Assembly (NCBI RefSeq): GCF_001439695.1
Contig: NZ_JYLL01000001.1
Coordinates: 372,001 to 436,000 of the forward strand
Length of the DNA stretch: 64,000 nucleotides
Origin: Pseudomonas veronii
GTDB taxonomy: Bacteria > Pseudomonadota > Gammaproteobacteria > Pseudomonadales > Pseudomonadaceae
Direction of reading: 5' to 3'
In this document: positions 15,490 through 25,267 of the stretch, piece by piece
Layout of the letters: every line of letters starts with the position of its first letter
How positions within the stretch are numbered: position 1 is the stretch's first letter
Position numbers and translations under genes: made by a program
Notes under the pieces: model-generated
Databases searched by the model: none
Seen by the model: the letters and a program-made list of their open reading frames with translations, nothing else
Told to the model about the DNA's origin: nothing

Positions 15490-15759
15490 TCATCTCGCCC
15501 TACCTTTACGGTAGGCGTACTGTGGCGCGCAGGCCTCCTCGGCTCGCTGACCAGCCGCCGTCTCAATCAATACGGATATTGCGGGCGTGTCGCAGATCGC
15601 CATCCTGCGGAGTTCAAGTGCGAGTATCACGAAATCAATGTGACCCAGCCCTTCAGCAGTACAGGCGCGGTTTTCCGCCATGCCATCGCAGTAGTTTTCG
15701 CCTTGTCTGAAACTCAATTCCCTGGTCACCAAGTACGTGTCCGCAGAGGTGGCATTCAT
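15490..15759 (-). CDS. Hypothetical small protein
   Basis: An 89-residue open frame starting MNATSADTYLVTRELSFRQG, preceded by AGGTAGGT directly before the ATG, which could serve as a ribosome site. I do not recognise a family. It contains four cysteines, is moderately acidic in the middle and Arg/Lys-rich at the end, and has no signal peptide or membrane segment. It stands alone in a gene-poor, AT-rich stretch, so it could also be a decayed gene or chance frame. Confidence 0.35.
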   Translation of the reverse strand: MNATSADTYLVTRELSFRQGENYCDGMAENRACTAEGLGHIDFVILALELRRMAICDTPAISVLIETAAGQRAEEACAPQYAYRKGRAR

Positions 15760-16095
15760 ACCTACCTGCTCGCTACAGGGTCCGTCCTACAAGGCGAAGA
15801 AAGCAGCAACGCCGCGCCAGCAGCTTGTAGGTGTCGAGCCGATTTTTTCACCCAAACTGTCCGTCTAGGGGCGAATGGCGGCAGTCCGTGTGGAAAGTGC
15901 GAAGACAGCACAATCTTTTATCGAACGGCACTTGTTGAGAGTAAGGATGAAGATCCGCCGAATGACGCCATCAGCCTATGACGGACTCATGGCGCTGAGT
16001 TCGGAAATCATTTTTATCTGACAGACCTCTATCTCGGACAAGTCCGGCTCCGGCATTGGATCTCCAGCGTTTGAAGGACCACACTGCAGGCATGA
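15760..16095. other. Intergenic region with no recognised gene
   Basis: About 330 bp between the hypothetical gene and the terminator of the cytochrome c maturation operon. Frames on both strands are short or lack protein-like composition. Nothing beyond a possible promoter for the small gene at 15490-15759 can be supported. Confidence 0.45.
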
Positions 16096-16122
16096 AAAAG
16101 GCGACCCAAAGGTCGCCTTCTG
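16096..16122 (-). terminator. Rho-independent terminator of the ccm operon
   Basis: The hairpin AAAAGGCGACC, loop CAAA, GGTCGCCTTCT ends at the stop codon of the lipoprotein gene. Read on the minus strand, the stem is followed by CTTTTT, so it would end transcription of the ccm operon and lipoprotein. Confidence 0.7.
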
Positions 16123-16518
16123 TCACTGCGCGTACTGCTTGCTCAACCCCGGCGGTACGCCATGCACGTCGGTCTCTTCCCACGGCCCGTCCGGGCTGAT
16201 GGAGCGGCTCCAGCCGTTGCTCCAGCGGTAGTAGGTGCGCTGGCGGTAGAAGGTGTCGGGCTGGTCTTCCAGCACATACACCTGCATCTTGCCGTCCCAG
16301 TGGCTGGCCGCGCCGGGTGGCGGGGCGAAGGTCGGCGACTTGCTCGGTGGCGCTTTCGCGGGTGCGGTGACCGGGCTGGAGGGTCTGGTGGCTGGCTTGG
16401 TCGAGGGGCCCGATGGGGGAATGGTCGGGCCGGTGGGTGCCGGAGGTGGGCGGTGGACCGCACAAGCGCTCAAGCCCAATACCAGGCTGAGCAGGGTGAT
16501 GCGTGCAAGGGCGGTCAT
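16123..16518 (-). CDS. Proline-rich lipoprotein of unknown function
   Basis: Predicted lipoprotein of 131 residues. The signal peptide is MTALARITLLSLVLGLSAC with the lipobox LSAC, so Cys19 would be lipidated. Residues 23-70 form a Pro/Ser/Thr/Ala spacer, probably spanning the periplasm or cell wall. The small C-terminal domain (HWDGKMQVYVLEDQPDTFYRQRTYYRWSNGW) is aromatic-rich. It follows ccmI by 15 bp on the same strand and is probably the last gene of that transcript, but nothing in the sequence ties it to cytochrome assembly. Confidence 0.75.
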   Translation of the reverse strand: MTALARITLLSLVLGLSACAVHRPPPAPTGPTIPPSGPSTKPATRPSSPVTAPAKAPPSKSPTFAPPPGAASHWDGKMQVYVLEDQPDTFYRQRTYYRWSNGWSRSISPDGPWEETDVHGVPPGLSKQYAQ

Positions 16519-16533
16519 AGGCGTTTCCTCGAA

Positions 16534-17718
16534 TTACTTGTCCGGACTGTCGATGGTCAGCTGCTGCAGCGCAGTGGTGGTGCTGGCCAGGGGTTGGCTG
16601 CGGCCGATCCACTCGCCAGTGGTCGGTTGACCGGCCCGGGATATGCGCGCAACCAGTTGGACTTCAGGGAAGTTGGACAGTTTCAACTGCGGCATCATTG
16701 CGTCGGCATCGCCCAGTTCGACGGTGACCGGCAGGTCGGCGACGGTCACACGCTTGGCCGCCAGCGGCGCCGGCGGGCCGGAGACAGCGCGGGCGAAGAT
16801 GAACACGCTGTCGCTTGGCAGGGCCTTGGCCTTGATGTCGGCGGAGAGGTCCACGCGCACTTTCATCACAGCTTTTTGGGCGACGGTGCCACCGCTCGCT
16901 TTCAGCCGCTCTGCCGCGCGGTCGATCCCGCCTTGCAGGGCGACGCGGGAGTTGTCTTCGGGCGGCAGTTGCGCCAGCAGGCGGCTCCAGTAATCGATCG
17001 CCTCCTGGTAGCGCTGGCCTTCAAAGGCCGCGATGCCAAGCAGACCGAGGCTGGTGACTTCTCGCGGGTCGAGCTTGAGGGCTTCGTCGGTCAGGGCCTG
17101 GACCTTGGGCGACCACTGCTTGTTGTCGGCGAAGTACTGGGCCTGGGCCCACTGGCCCAACAGCTCCGGCTGGCGCCCGGCCAGGGCCACGGTGCGCTCG
17201 AAGACCTTGGCGGCATCGGCGGAGCGGTCCTGGGCCATGTAGGCGCGACCGAGGAAGTACAAGCCTTCTGCCGAATCCGGCTGGGCGGCGGCGGCCCGTT
17301 CCAGGCGGTGGGTCATGTCTTCCATGGACACCGGTGGCTGGGAGAATTCGCGGGTCAGTTCGACCTTGTCGCTGGCACCGAAGTGCAGATACAAGCCAAT
17401 GCCCAGCACGGGCACTAAAACCGCTGCGAGCAACGGCAGCGGCTTGCCCAGACGCGATTCGCGGGGCTTTTCCATGCCTTCGGTGTCGGCCAGCAATTCG
17501 CGCGCGGCTTCGGCGCGGCCGGTGTCGAGTTGCGTGGCGTTGAGCACGCCTTCGTCCTGCTGGGTTTGCAGTTCGGCCACGCGTTCTTGATACAGCGCCA
17601 CGTTCAGCGCGGTGCGATCCTCTTCGCGCTGGGCACGACGGCCGCGCAACACAGGGATCAACAGGAAACTCAGGGCAATCAGAAGCAGCAAACCGGCTGC
17701 GAGCCAGAAATCAATCAT
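16534..17718 (-). CDS. ccmI: Cytochrome c maturation protein CcmI
   Basis: Apocytochrome c chaperone of 394 residues that brings the unfolded apoprotein to the haem-lyase complex. Two membrane helices (residues 3-22 and about 94-112) flank a cytoplasmic loop with a heptad-like pattern ([17 protein letters not shown]). The periplasmic part has TPR repeats from about residue 130 ([30 protein letters not shown] and following) and a C-terminal beta-rich domain. The start is the ATG at 17718, which overlaps the ccmH end by 8 bp and gives the conserved MIDFWLAAG beginning. Confidence 0.93.
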   Translation of the reverse strand: MIDFWLAAGLLLLIALSFLLIPVLRGRRAQREEDRTALNVALYQERVAELQTQQDEGVLNATQLDTGRAEAARELLADTEGMEKPRESRLGKPLPLLAAVLVPVLGIGLYLHFGASDKVELTREFSQPPVSMEDMTHRLERAAAAQPDSAEGLYFLGRAYMAQDRSADAAKVFERTVALAGRQPELLGQWAQAQYFADNKQWSPKVQALTDEALKLDPREVTSLGLLGIAAFEGQRYQEAIDYWSRLLAQLPPEDNSRVALQGGIDRAAERLKASGGTVAQKAVMKVRVDLSADIKAKALPSDSVFIFARAVSGPPAPLAAKRVTVADLPVTVELGDADAMMPQLKLSNFPEVQLVARISRAGQPTTGEWIGRSQPLASTTTALQQLTIDSPDK

Positions 17719-18184
17719 CAGTCTTGGTGTCCAGCAATTGGTCGAGGCGTTGGCGCTCGTCGGGGGATAGCGCGTCGGAACCATCGGTAGGCGCGGCGCG
17801 GCGACGGCGGACGATCACCACCATCACCACCATGCCAGCCAGCAGCAGCCCGGCGGGGCCGAACCAGAGCAGTGCGGTCTTGCCGGTGAGGGCCGGTTTG
17901 TAGCGCACGAAATCGCCGTAGCGGTCGACCATGAAGTCGATGATCTGCTGGTTGTCCTTGCCCTCCCCCAACATGCGGAAGATCTCTTTACGCAGGTCGG
18001 CGGCGATGGGCGCGTTGGAGTCGGCGATGTCCTGGTTCTGGCACTTGGGGCAGCGCAGTTCCTTGGTCAGTTCGCGAAAACGCTCACGCTCGGCGTCGTT
18101 GGCGAATTCGTAGGTGTCGATGGCGGCGTGGGCCACGCCCGCCAGGCCCAGGGCCAATACGGCAGCAGCTAACCAGCGCTTCAT
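17711..18184 (-). CDS. ccmH: Cytochrome c maturation protein CcmH
   Basis: Periplasmic thioredox component of 157 residues that reduces the apocytochrome CxxCH thiols, receiving electrons from CcmG. A signal peptide precedes AIDTYEF. The conserved motif is [23 protein letters not shown], and a single C-terminal membrane helix (about residues 105-125) ends in RRRR. The stop overlaps ccmI, and its start overlaps the end of ccmG by 4 bp. Confidence 0.95.
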   Translation of the reverse strand: MKRWLAAAVLALGLAGVAHAAIDTYEFANDAERERFRELTKELRCPKCQNQDIADSNAPIAADLRKEIFRMLGEGKDNQQIIDFMVDRYGDFVRYKPALTGKTALLWFGPAGLLLAGMVVMVVIVRRRRAAPTDGSDALSPDERQRLDQLLDTKTDD

Positions 18185-18717
18185 GGCTTGGCCTCGTCGA
18201 CCAGGGCCTGATACTTGGCGGCCAGTTGTTCGCGCCAGACCACTTCATCGATCACGCCGACATACTTGTCGCGGATCACGCCCTTGGCATCGATAAAGAA
18301 GGTTTCCGGGGCGCCGTAGACGCCGAGATTCAACCCCAGGTTGCCGTCTTCATCGCGGATATCCAACTGGTACGGGTTGTGGAATTCCGCCAGCCACTTC
18401 AAGGCCGCCGCATTGTCGTCCTTGTAGTTGATGCCGTAGATCACCACGCCGTTCTCGGCGAGTTTGTTCAGCACCGGGTGTTCTACGCGGCAGGAAATGC
18501 ACCAGGTGCCCCACACGTTGACCAGCGCCGGTTTGCCCAGCAAATCGGCCTGGGTCAGGGTCTTGTCGCCCTGCACCGTCGGCAGGGAAAACGCCGGGAA
18601 CGGCTTGCCGATCATGGCCGAGGGCAACTCGGCCGGGTCCAGGTACAACCCGCGATACAGGAACACCGCCACCAGCAGAAACAATGCCAGCGGCACGACC
18701 ATCAACCAACGCTTCAT
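18181..18717 (-). CDS. ccmG: Thiol:disulfide interchange protein CcmG/DsbE
   Basis: Membrane-anchored periplasmic thioredoxin of 178 residues that passes electrons from DsbD/CcdA to CcmH. An N-terminal anchor helix (residues 5-22) is followed by the thioredoxin domain with active site WCISC inside NVWGTWCISCRVEHPVL and the family's YGAPETFFID cis-Pro segment. It is coupled by overlap to both neighbours in the ccm operon. Confidence 0.95.
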   Translation of the reverse strand: MKRWLMVVPLALFLLVAVFLYRGLYLDPAELPSAMIGKPFPAFSLPTVQGDKTLTQADLLGKPALVNVWGTWCISCRVEHPVLNKLAENGVVIYGINYKDDNAAALKWLAEFHNPYQLDIRDEDGNLGLNLGVYGAPETFFIDAKGVIRDKYVGVIDEVVWREQLAAKYQALVDEAKP

Positions 18718-20702
18718 ACCGCCGCTCCTTGCAGGCCCAGTGCTTCACGCACCCGGCTCTTGACCTTGACCCGATAGCGCCGGTCCAGAGCCGCGAGCAC
18801 ACCACCCAGACCGGTGAGCAAACCGCCGAACCAGATCCAGCGCACGAACGGTTTGACATGCACGCGCACCGCCCAGGCACCTTCGCCCAGCGGCTCACCC
18901 AGGGCGACGTAAAGGTCACGGGTGAAACCGCCGTCGATCCCGGCTTCGGTCATCATCGAACTCTGCACGGTGTACAAGCGTTTTTCCGGGTGCAGCACGG
19001 CGACTTCCTTACCGTTGCGGACTACGCGCACAGTGCCTTTGTCGGACGTGAAGTTCGGCCCTTCGAAGTGCTTGGCGCCTTCGAAGATGAAGTGGTAACC
19101 GGCCAGGTCCATGGACTCGCCGGGGGCCAGGCGCAGGTCACGCTCGGCGCTGTTCTGGCTGGAGAGCACCACGCCGAGGGCACACACGGCGATGCCGATG
19201 TGCGCAATCTGCATGCCCCAATAGCTGCGGGTCAGGGTGGGCAGGCCTTTGATCAGGCCTTTGTGACGGGTCTTGTCGACGATGTCGCGCATGCCGGCCA
19301 GCAATACCCAGGCGGCGAGCATGAACGTGGCGAGGACCGCCCAGTTGAAATCGCCATAAGCGATACCGGCGATCACGGCCAAGGCGGCGCTGCCCAGCAG
19401 CACCGGGGTCAGCATGCCCACCAGCCATTTCACCGGGGTGTCTTTCCAGCGCACCAGCACGCCGACGGCCATTACCACCATCAACAAGCCCATCAACGGA
19501 ATGAACAAGGCGTTGAAATACGGCGGGCCGACCGACAGCTTGGCGCCGGTCAGCGCATCCAGCACCAGCGGGTACAGGGTGCCGAGCAGGATCATCGACG
19601 CGGCCACCACCAGCACGAGGTTGTTGCCCAGCAACAGGGTTTCCCGCGACCACAGGTTGAAGCCGACCTGGCTCTTGACCACCGGCGCGCGCAGGGCAAA
19701 CAGGGTCAGGGAACCGCCGACCACACACAGCAGGAACATCAGGATGAACACACCGCGGGCAGGGTCGGACGCAAACGCGTGAACCGAAGTCAGCACGCCC
19801 GAACGCACGAGGAAAGTGCCGAGCAGGCTGAGGGAAAACGCCGCGATGGCCAGCAACACCGTCCAGCTCTTGAACACGCCGCGTTTTTCCGTGACGGCCA
19901 GCGAGTGAATCAGCGCCGTACCCACCAGCCAAGGCATGAAGGACGCGTTTTCCACCGGGTCCCAGAACCACCAGCCGCCCCAACCGAGCTCGTAATAGGC
20001 CCACCACGAACCCAGGGTGATACCGATGCCGAGGAAGGCCCAGGCGACGATGGTCCATGGCCGCGACCAGCGCGCCCAGGCCGCATCGAGGCGCCCGCCG
20101 AGCAAGGCGGCGATGGCGAAGGCGAAGGCCACGGAGAAACCGACGTAGCCCATGTAGAGCATCGGCGGGTGGACGATCAGGCCGATGTCCTGCAGCAGCG
20201 GGTTGAGGTCATGCCCGTCCACCGGAATCTGCGGCAAGATGCGGCTGAACGGGTTGGACGTCATGATCAGGAACAGCAGGAAGCCGACGCTGATCATGCC
20301 CATCACTGCCAGCACCCTGGCCAGCATGACTTGCGGCAGTTGCCGGGAGAAGATCGACACGGCGAAGGTCCAACCGCCGAGGATCAGGGCCCACAACAGC
20401 AGCGAACCTTCGTGGGCGCCCCACACGGCGCTGAACTTGTAATACCAGGGCAAGGCGCTGTTGGAGTTGCTGGCCACATAGGCGACGGAAAAATCGTCGG
20501 TCATAAAGGCGTAGGTCAGGCAACCGAACGCGAACACCAGGAAGGCAAACTGGCCCCAGGCGGCCGGCTGCGCCAGGCTCATCCACAGGCGGTCGCCGCG
20601 CCACGCGCCGAGCAACGGCACCACGGCCTGGACGATGGCGAAGCACAGGGCGAGGATCATCGCCAAATGGCCCAGCTCCGGAATAAACAGTGCGGACGTC
20701 AT
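18714..20702 (-). CDS. ccmF: Cytochrome c haem lyase subunit CcmF
   Basis: Core of the haem-ligation complex, 662 residues with about 14-15 membrane helices. The periplasmic tryptophan-rich WWD motif reads GWGGWWFWDPVENASFMPWL, and conserved haem-ligand histidines lie in nearby loops (for example VWGAHEGSLLLW and LIVHPPMLYMGYVG). The periplasmic domain near the C-terminus (residues 505-615) is typical. The ATG at 20702 is preferred to the overlapping GTG at 20705. Its end overlaps ccmG by 4 bp. Confidence 0.95.
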   Translation of the reverse strand: MTSALFIPELGHLAMILALCFAIVQAVVPLLGAWRGDRLWMSLAQPAAWGQFAFLVFAFGCLTYAFMTDDFSVAYVASNSNSALPWYYKFSAVWGAHEGSLLLWALILGGWTFAVSIFSRQLPQVMLARVLAVMGMISVGFLLFLIMTSNPFSRILPQIPVDGHDLNPLLQDIGLIVHPPMLYMGYVGFSVAFAFAIAALLGGRLDAAWARWSRPWTIVAWAFLGIGITLGSWWAYYELGWGGWWFWDPVENASFMPWLVGTALIHSLAVTEKRGVFKSWTVLLAIAAFSLSLLGTFLVRSGVLTSVHAFASDPARGVFILMFLLCVVGGSLTLFALRAPVVKSQVGFNLWSRETLLLGNNLVLVVAASMILLGTLYPLVLDALTGAKLSVGPPYFNALFIPLMGLLMVVMAVGVLVRWKDTPVKWLVGMLTPVLLGSAALAVIAGIAYGDFNWAVLATFMLAAWVLLAGMRDIVDKTRHKGLIKGLPTLTRSYWGMQIAHIGIAVCALGVVLSSQNSAERDLRLAPGESMDLAGYHFIFEGAKHFEGPNFTSDKGTVRVVRNGKEVAVLHPEKRLYTVQSSMMTEAGIDGGFTRDLYVALGEPLGEGAWAVRVHVKPFVRWIWFGGLLTGLGGVLAALDRRYRVKVKSRVREALGLQGAAV

Positions 20703-20705
20703 CAC

Positions 20706-21161
20706 TTAGCCCTCCTTGGCTGGAGTTGGAGCGGTTTGGCCGCTGTCTTTCAACGCTTTGGTGACTTCCGGCGGCATGTATTTCTCATCGTGCTTGGCCA
20801 GTACTTCATCGGCCACCACCACACCATCGGCATTCAGTTTGCCCAGGGCGACGATGCCCTGGCCTTCGCGGAACAGGTCCGGGAGGATGCCGCGATACGT
20901 AATGGTCACGGCCTTGTTGAAGTCGGTGACCACGAAGGTGACGTCGAGAGAATCGCCGGAGCGTTTCAACGAGCCCTTCTCCACCATGCCGCCGGCGCGG
21001 ATGCGCGTGCCCAGCGGTGCTTCGCCGTTGGCGATCTGGGTTGGGGTGTAGAACAGGTTGATGTTCTCCCGCAGGGCGCTCATCGCCAGGCCCACGGCAA
21101 TACCGACGCCGGCCAGAATGGCAAGGATGATCAACAGACGCTTTCTACGCAGCGGATTCAC
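20706..21161 (-). CDS. ccmE: Haem chaperone CcmE
   Basis: Periplasmic haem chaperone of 151 residues that holds haem covalently before handing it to CcmF. An N-terminal anchor ([22 protein letters not shown]) is followed by an OB-fold domain with [24 protein letters not shown]. The covalent haem-binding His is in [13 protein letters not shown] near residue 124. The flexible C-terminal tail is short. It lies between ccmD and ccmF in one operon. Confidence 0.95.
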   Translation of the reverse strand: MNPLRRKRLLIILAILAGVGIAVGLAMSALRENINLFYTPTQIANGEAPLGTRIRAGGMVEKGSLKRSGDSLDVTFVVTDFNKAVTITYRGILPDLFREGQGIVALGKLNADGVVVADEVLAKHDEKYMPPEVTKALKDSGQTAPTPAKEG

Positions 21162-21334
21162 TTTTCGGTCTCCCGGCGCAGACGACGCGCCTCTTGTTGC
21201 AGGTAACGCTTGCGGGCCAGGATCGGCACGGCAACGTTGAGGGCCAGTACCGCCAGGCAGATGCCGTAGGCCGTCCAGACATACAGGCCATGGTGGCCCA
21301 TGGCGAGAAAATCACTGAAAGAAGCAAAACTCAT
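21158..21334 (-). CDS. ccmD: Haem exporter subunit CcmD
   Basis: Single-helix membrane protein of 58 residues needed to release haem-loaded CcmE from the CcmABC complex. It reads [20 protein letters not shown], then one membrane helix and a basic tail ([18 protein letters not shown]), all typical for CcmD. The ATG at 21334 overlaps the ccmC stop by 4 bp, and its own end overlaps ccmE. Confidence 0.92.
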   Translation of the reverse strand: MSFASFSDFLAMGHHGLYVWTAYGICLAVLALNVAVPILARKRYLQQEARRLRRETEK

Positions 21335-22086
21335 CCACGCGCTCCCAGGCTGCTCTGCACTTCGGCCTTGACCCAACTGGCGCGGGCTTCACGCTTGAGC
21401 ACTTCAAGGCGCATCCGCATCAGCAGCACAGCGCCGAAGAAGCAGTAGAACCCCAGCACCATCAGCAACAGCGGCGCCCACATTTCCACAGGCATCGCCG
21501 GTTTTTCGGTGAGGGTGAAGGTGGCGCCCTGGTGCAGGGTGTTCCACCACTCCACCGAGTATTTGATGATCGGGATGTTGATCACACCGACAATCGCCAG
21601 CACCGCACAGGCCTTGGCGGCGCTGTCACGATTGCTGATCGCGTTGCCCAGGGCAATCAGACCGAAGTACAGAAACAGCAGGATCAACATGGACGTTAGT
21701 CGCGCATCCCACACCCACCACGAGCCCCAGGTGGGTTTGCCCCAGATCGCGCCGGTGACCAGCGACACGGCGGTCATCCACGCACCGATGGGCGCGGCGC
21801 ATTGCAGGGCGACGTCCGCGAGTTTCATCTTCCACACCAGGCCGACGATGCCGCACACCGCCAGCATCACGTAGCAGGACTGAGCCAGCATTGCGGTAGG
21901 CACGTGGATATAGATGATGCGAAAGCTGTTGCCCTGCTGGTAATCCGGCGGCGCGAAGGCCAAGCCCCAGACCAGGCCGAGGCCGATCAGCACTACGGCG
22001 GCGATGCTCAACCACGGCAGCAGCTTGCCGCTGATGCCGTAAAACCATTTGGGCGAGCCGAGCTTGTGAAACCAGGTCCAGTTCAT
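21331..22086 (-). CDS. ccmC: Haem exporter/handling protein CcmC
   Basis: Six-helix membrane protein of 251 residues that attaches haem to CcmE. The tryptophan-rich motif is [21 protein letters not shown], with conserved periplasmic histidines in [13 protein letters not shown] and [10 protein letters not shown]. The ATG at 22086 ([10 protein letters not shown]) is the conserved family start; two upstream in-frame candidates would add non-conserved residues. It is 90 bp after ccmB. Confidence 0.95.
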   Translation of the reverse strand: MNWTWFHKLGSPKWFYGISGKLLPWLSIAAVVLIGLGLVWGLAFAPPDYQQGNSFRIIYIHVPTAMLAQSCYVMLAVCGIVGLVWKMKLADVALQCAAPIGAWMTAVSLVTGAIWGKPTWGSWWVWDARLTSMLILLFLYFGLIALGNAISNRDSAAKACAVLAIVGVINIPIIKYSVEWWNTLHQGATFTLTEKPAMPVEMWAPLLLMVLGFYCFFGAVLLMRMRLEVLKREARASWVKAEVQSSLGARG

Positions 22087-22176
22087 TGCTGTTTCCATCA
22101 CGGTTGCGTCTTGTATTTGCAAGAAGCGTAGGGTCTTTCTTATGTTGAAGAACGGGTTACGCGTAACCCGACTTCA

Positions 22177-22845
22177 TTATTCGCCGACGCTGATCTTCAG
22201 GCCGGCGGCTATGGCAAAGGGTGTCAGGGTTACCGCCAGGGCGGTCAGGCTGCCAAGCCACAGGAGGTAACCGGTCGCCGGCATGCCCATGAGCGCGGCT
22301 TGCAAAGCGCCGCTGCCGAGGATCAACACCGGGATATACAAAGGCAGAATCAACAGGGCCAGCAGCAGGCCGCCGCGCTTCAAACCCACCGTCAGCGCCG
22401 CGCCCACCGCTCCCAACAGGCTGAGCGCCGGCGTGCCGAGCAACAAGGACATGAGCAATACCGGCAGGCATTCACTGGGCAACCCTAGCATCATTGCCAG
22501 CAACGGCGAGAGCAACACCAGCGCCAGGCCGGAAAACGCCCAGTGTGCCAGTACCTTGGCCAATACCAGAAGTGGCAGGGGGTGCGACGAAAGGACCCAC
22601 TGTTCCAGGGAACCGTCCTCGAAATCACTGCGAAACAGCCCGTCCAGCGAGAGCAGCACGGACAAAAGGGCCGCCACCCACACCAGTCCCGGAGACAAGG
22701 TTTGCAACAGTTTAGTCTCGGGGCCGACCGCCAGCGGGAACAACGCGATGACAATCGCAAAGAACACCAGCGGATTGGCCAGTTCGGCCGGGCGCCGGCA
22801 CAACAGCCGCGCCTCGCGGGCCACCAACAGCGCGAACACACTCAT
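22177..22845 (-). CDS. ccmB: Haem exporter permease CcmB
   Basis: ABC-transporter permease of 222 residues with six membrane helices, partner of CcmA. Conserved family segments include [48 protein letters not shown] and [17 protein letters not shown]. The ATG at 22845 overlaps the ccmA stop by 4 bp, so the two are translationally coupled. Confidence 0.95.
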   Translation of the reverse strand: MSVFALLVAREARLLCRRPAELANPLVFFAIVIALFPLAVGPETKLLQTLSPGLVWVAALLSVLLSLDGLFRSDFEDGSLEQWVLSSHPLPLLVLAKVLAHWAFSGLALVLLSPLLAMMLGLPSECLPVLLMSLLLGTPALSLLGAVGAALTVGLKRGGLLLALLILPLYIPVLILGSGALQAALMGMPATGYLLWLGSLTALAVTLTPFAIAAGLKISVGE

Positions 22846-23477
22846 ACCGACCACCGCCCCAGGTCCAGCTCGCGGTAACCGGCGGGCAGGCGCGTCAGGC
22901 TGTGGTGCGTCGTCAGCACGACGAGGCCGCCCTGCTCACAATGCCGCGCCAGGTGTTCTTCCAACTGGGCGACGCCTTGTTTGTCGAGGGCGGTGAAGGG
23001 TTCGTCGAGAATCCACAGCGGCGGGCCGGGCAGATACAGGCGCGCCAGGGCCACACGGCGCTGCTGGCCGGCCGACAAGGTGTGGCAGGGCACATCTTCG
23101 AAGCCCTTGAGGCCGACGGCGGCGAGTGCCTGCCAGATCGCCTCGCGGCTGGCCGGATGATGCAGGGCGCTGAGCCAACTGAGGTTTTCCTCGGCGCTGA
23201 GCACGTCTTTGATCCCGGCGGCGTGGCCGATCCAGGTGAGGTTGCGGGCCAGCTCGGTGCGTTGTTCGTTCAGGGGCTTGCCGTTGAGCCGCACTTCGCC
23301 CGCCGTGGGCTGCATCAACCCGGCCAGCAAACGCAGGAGGCTGGTCTTGCCGCTGCCGTTGGGCCCGCTGATCTGCACCATGTCACCGCCCGCCAGGCGC
23401 AGGTCGAGGTGCTCGAACAGCAGGCGCAGGTCGCGTTCACAGGCAAGCGCTACGGCTTCAAGAAGAGGGCTGGTCAA
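22842..23477 (-). CDS. ccmA: Haem exporter ATP-binding protein CcmA
   Basis: ABC ATPase of 211 residues that drives the release of holo-CcmE. Walker A is [17 protein letters not shown], the ABC signature is [14 protein letters not shown] and Walker B is [13 protein letters not shown], with a switch His in LTTHHSL. It is the first gene of the ccm operon. The promoter should lie in the 200-bp gap to the divergent fliK-like gene. Confidence 0.95.
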   Translation of the reverse strand: MTSPLLEAVALACERDLRLLFEHLDLRLAGGDMVQISGPNGSGKTSLLRLLAGLMQPTAGEVRLNGKPLNEQRTELARNLTWIGHAAGIKDVLSAEENLSWLSALHHPASREAIWQALAAVGLKGFEDVPCHTLSAGQQRRVALARLYLPGPPLWILDEPFTALDKQGVAQLEEHLARHCEQGGLVVLTTHHSLTRLPAGYRELDLGRWSV

Positions 23478-23677
23478 AAGATCGCGGGCCTTTACGGTTC
23501 AAGTCGGCGGTGCTGCGGCCGTTATAGAAAGGAGCACAATAACGGCTTTGGCGACCGATTTTAGAGAGCTGGATCAAATAGTTGTGAGGTTTTTACCGCT
23601 CTCATGGCAGACGGGCCGCATTATACATGCGATGCCCTACGCTAAAGAGGGCTATTTCCCCTGAGACGACACGCACG

Positions 23678-25267
23678 ATGACCGGTGAGATCAACCTTCC
23701 TACGCTTTCTCCTGCCCCGACAGCCGGGCCGGCCCCTGCGCCGGCGCCGGCGCCAGCAACCGGTGAGTTGCTGAAACTGCTGGAGCCGCAGATCGGCTTG
23801 ATCGACCCGGGAAAAACCGCGAACGCCGAAGTCATCGCACTTAAACAAGGCGGCGAAGCCTTTCAGTTGCTGCTCAAATTGACCCTCGACGGTGGCCGCC
23901 AGACGCTGGTGCAGGCCAGCAGCCCGCAACCCTTGCCGCTGGGCAGCAATGTGGCGGTGAGCCAGACGTCCGCCGGTAACCTGACCCTCAGCCTGCAGCA
24001 GGCCTTGAGCGCCAACGTCGCCGCCCTAACCCGCATCGACACCACACAAATGCCGGCGGGCACCTTGCTGCAAGCCAAAGTCCTGACCAGCCAAGCGCTG
24101 CCCCAAGGCACCACGCAACCGACGATCTACCGTTCGTTGGTGACGGTGCTCAACAGCACCCTGGCCGGCACGACCCTGACCCTGGAAAGCCCGCAACCGC
24201 TACGCGTCGGCAGCCTGCTCAGCGCTGTGGTACAGGACACGCAGACCCTGAACTTTGTGCCCTTGAGCGGGCTCAAGGATCAACTGGCCGTGACCCAGCA
24301 ACTCGCCACCCAGCAAAGTCGCCAGGGCTCGTTGGATGCGGTGTTCACCGCGTTGCAACGCCTGCCCCAGGACGACAGTACGTCCGTCGAACTGCGCTCG
24401 GCCGCCACGCGGCTGCTCGCGGCATTGCCCGACCTGGCGCAAGTCAGCAATCCCAAGGTGCTGGCGCAAGTCATCCAGAACAGCGGCGCGTTTCTTGAAG
24501 CCAAGTTGCTGGCCGGGCAAAACCCGCAAATTCCACCGCTGGATATGAAAGGCGCGCTGCTGCGCCTGGTCGCCGATCTGCTGCCCGCCCTGCCCGTCAG
24601 CACCAACCTCAATGCCATCCTCGCCGCCAACACCCTGGCCCAGATACTGCCCAACTTCGTGCGCAGCCCGCTAAACACCCTCGGGCAGATCAGCGCCCGC
24701 CAGGCACCCGCCGGTTTTCCATTGCCGGAGCGGCTGATGCAACGCCTGGAAGGCGAAGGCGACCTGGAAAACCTGCTGCGCCTGGCCGCCGGGGCCATCT
24801 CGCGGTTACAGAGCCATCAGCTGTCGAGCCTGGAACAGACCGGCACCACCGCCGACGGCCGCCTGCAAACCACCTGGCAGCTGGAAATCCCCATGCGGAC
24901 CCTGCAGGACATCGTGCCGCTGCAGGTCAAGTTCCAGCGCGAAGAGCCCGCGCAGGACAAGGACCAGCCTGAACGCAAGGACAAAAAAGACCCCAAGCAG
25001 ATGCTCTGGCGCGTGGAACTGGCCTTCGACATGGAGCCGCTGGGGCCCTTGCAGGTCCAGGCGCAGTTGTCTCAGGGCAAACTGTCGAGCCAGTTGTGGG
25101 CGACGCGACCGTTCACCGCCAGTTTGATCGAAAGTCACTTGGGCAGTTTGCGCGAGCGCCTGGTGACGTCGGGCATCAATGTCGGCGACCTCGACTGCCA
25201 CCTCGGCACGCCGCCACGCGGGCCGAAAACCGGATTGGAGCAACGCTGGGTGGACGAAACCGCATGA
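23678..25267 (+). CDS. FliK-like flagellar hook-length control protein
   Basis: Protein of 529 residues ending in a FliK/Flg_hook-like C-terminal domain (about residues 400-500: LQTTWQLEIPMRTLQDIVPLQVKFQ and the PLGPLQVQAQLSQGKLSSQLWA strand). The long N-terminal part is Gln/Leu/Thr-rich, with a Pro-Ala tract near residues 12-30, as in length-control proteins. No other flagellar gene is nearby except the small flhB-C-like gene that overlaps its end, and it is divergent from ccmA, as in other pseudomonads. It is likely an accessory or second FliK whose link to the hook machinery is unproven. The ATG at 23678 starts the conserved frame. Confidence 0.8.
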   Translation: MTGEINLPTLSPAPTAGPAPAPAPAPATGELLKLLEPQIGLIDPGKTANAEVIALKQGGEAFQLLLKLTLDGGRQTLVQASSPQPLPLGSNVAVSQTSAGNLTLSLQQALSANVAALTRIDTTQMPAGTLLQAKVLTSQALPQGTTQPTIYRSLVTVLNSTLAGTTLTLESPQPLRVGSLLSAVVQDTQTLNFVPLSGLKDQLAVTQQLATQQSRQGSLDAVFTALQRLPQDDSTSVELRSAATRLLAALPDLAQVSNPKVLAQVIQNSGAFLEAKLLAGQNPQIPPLDMKGALLRLVADLLPALPVSTNLNAILAANTLAQILPNFVRSPLNTLGQISARQAPAGFPLPERLMQRLEGEGDLENLLRLAAGAISRLQSHQLSSLEQTGTTADGRLQTTWQLEIPMRTLQDIVPLQVKFQREEPAQDKDQPERKDKKDPKQMLWRVELAFDMEPLGPLQVQAQLSQGKLSSQLWATRPFTASLIESHLGSLRERLVTSGINVGDLDCHLGTPPRGPKTGLEQRWVDETA

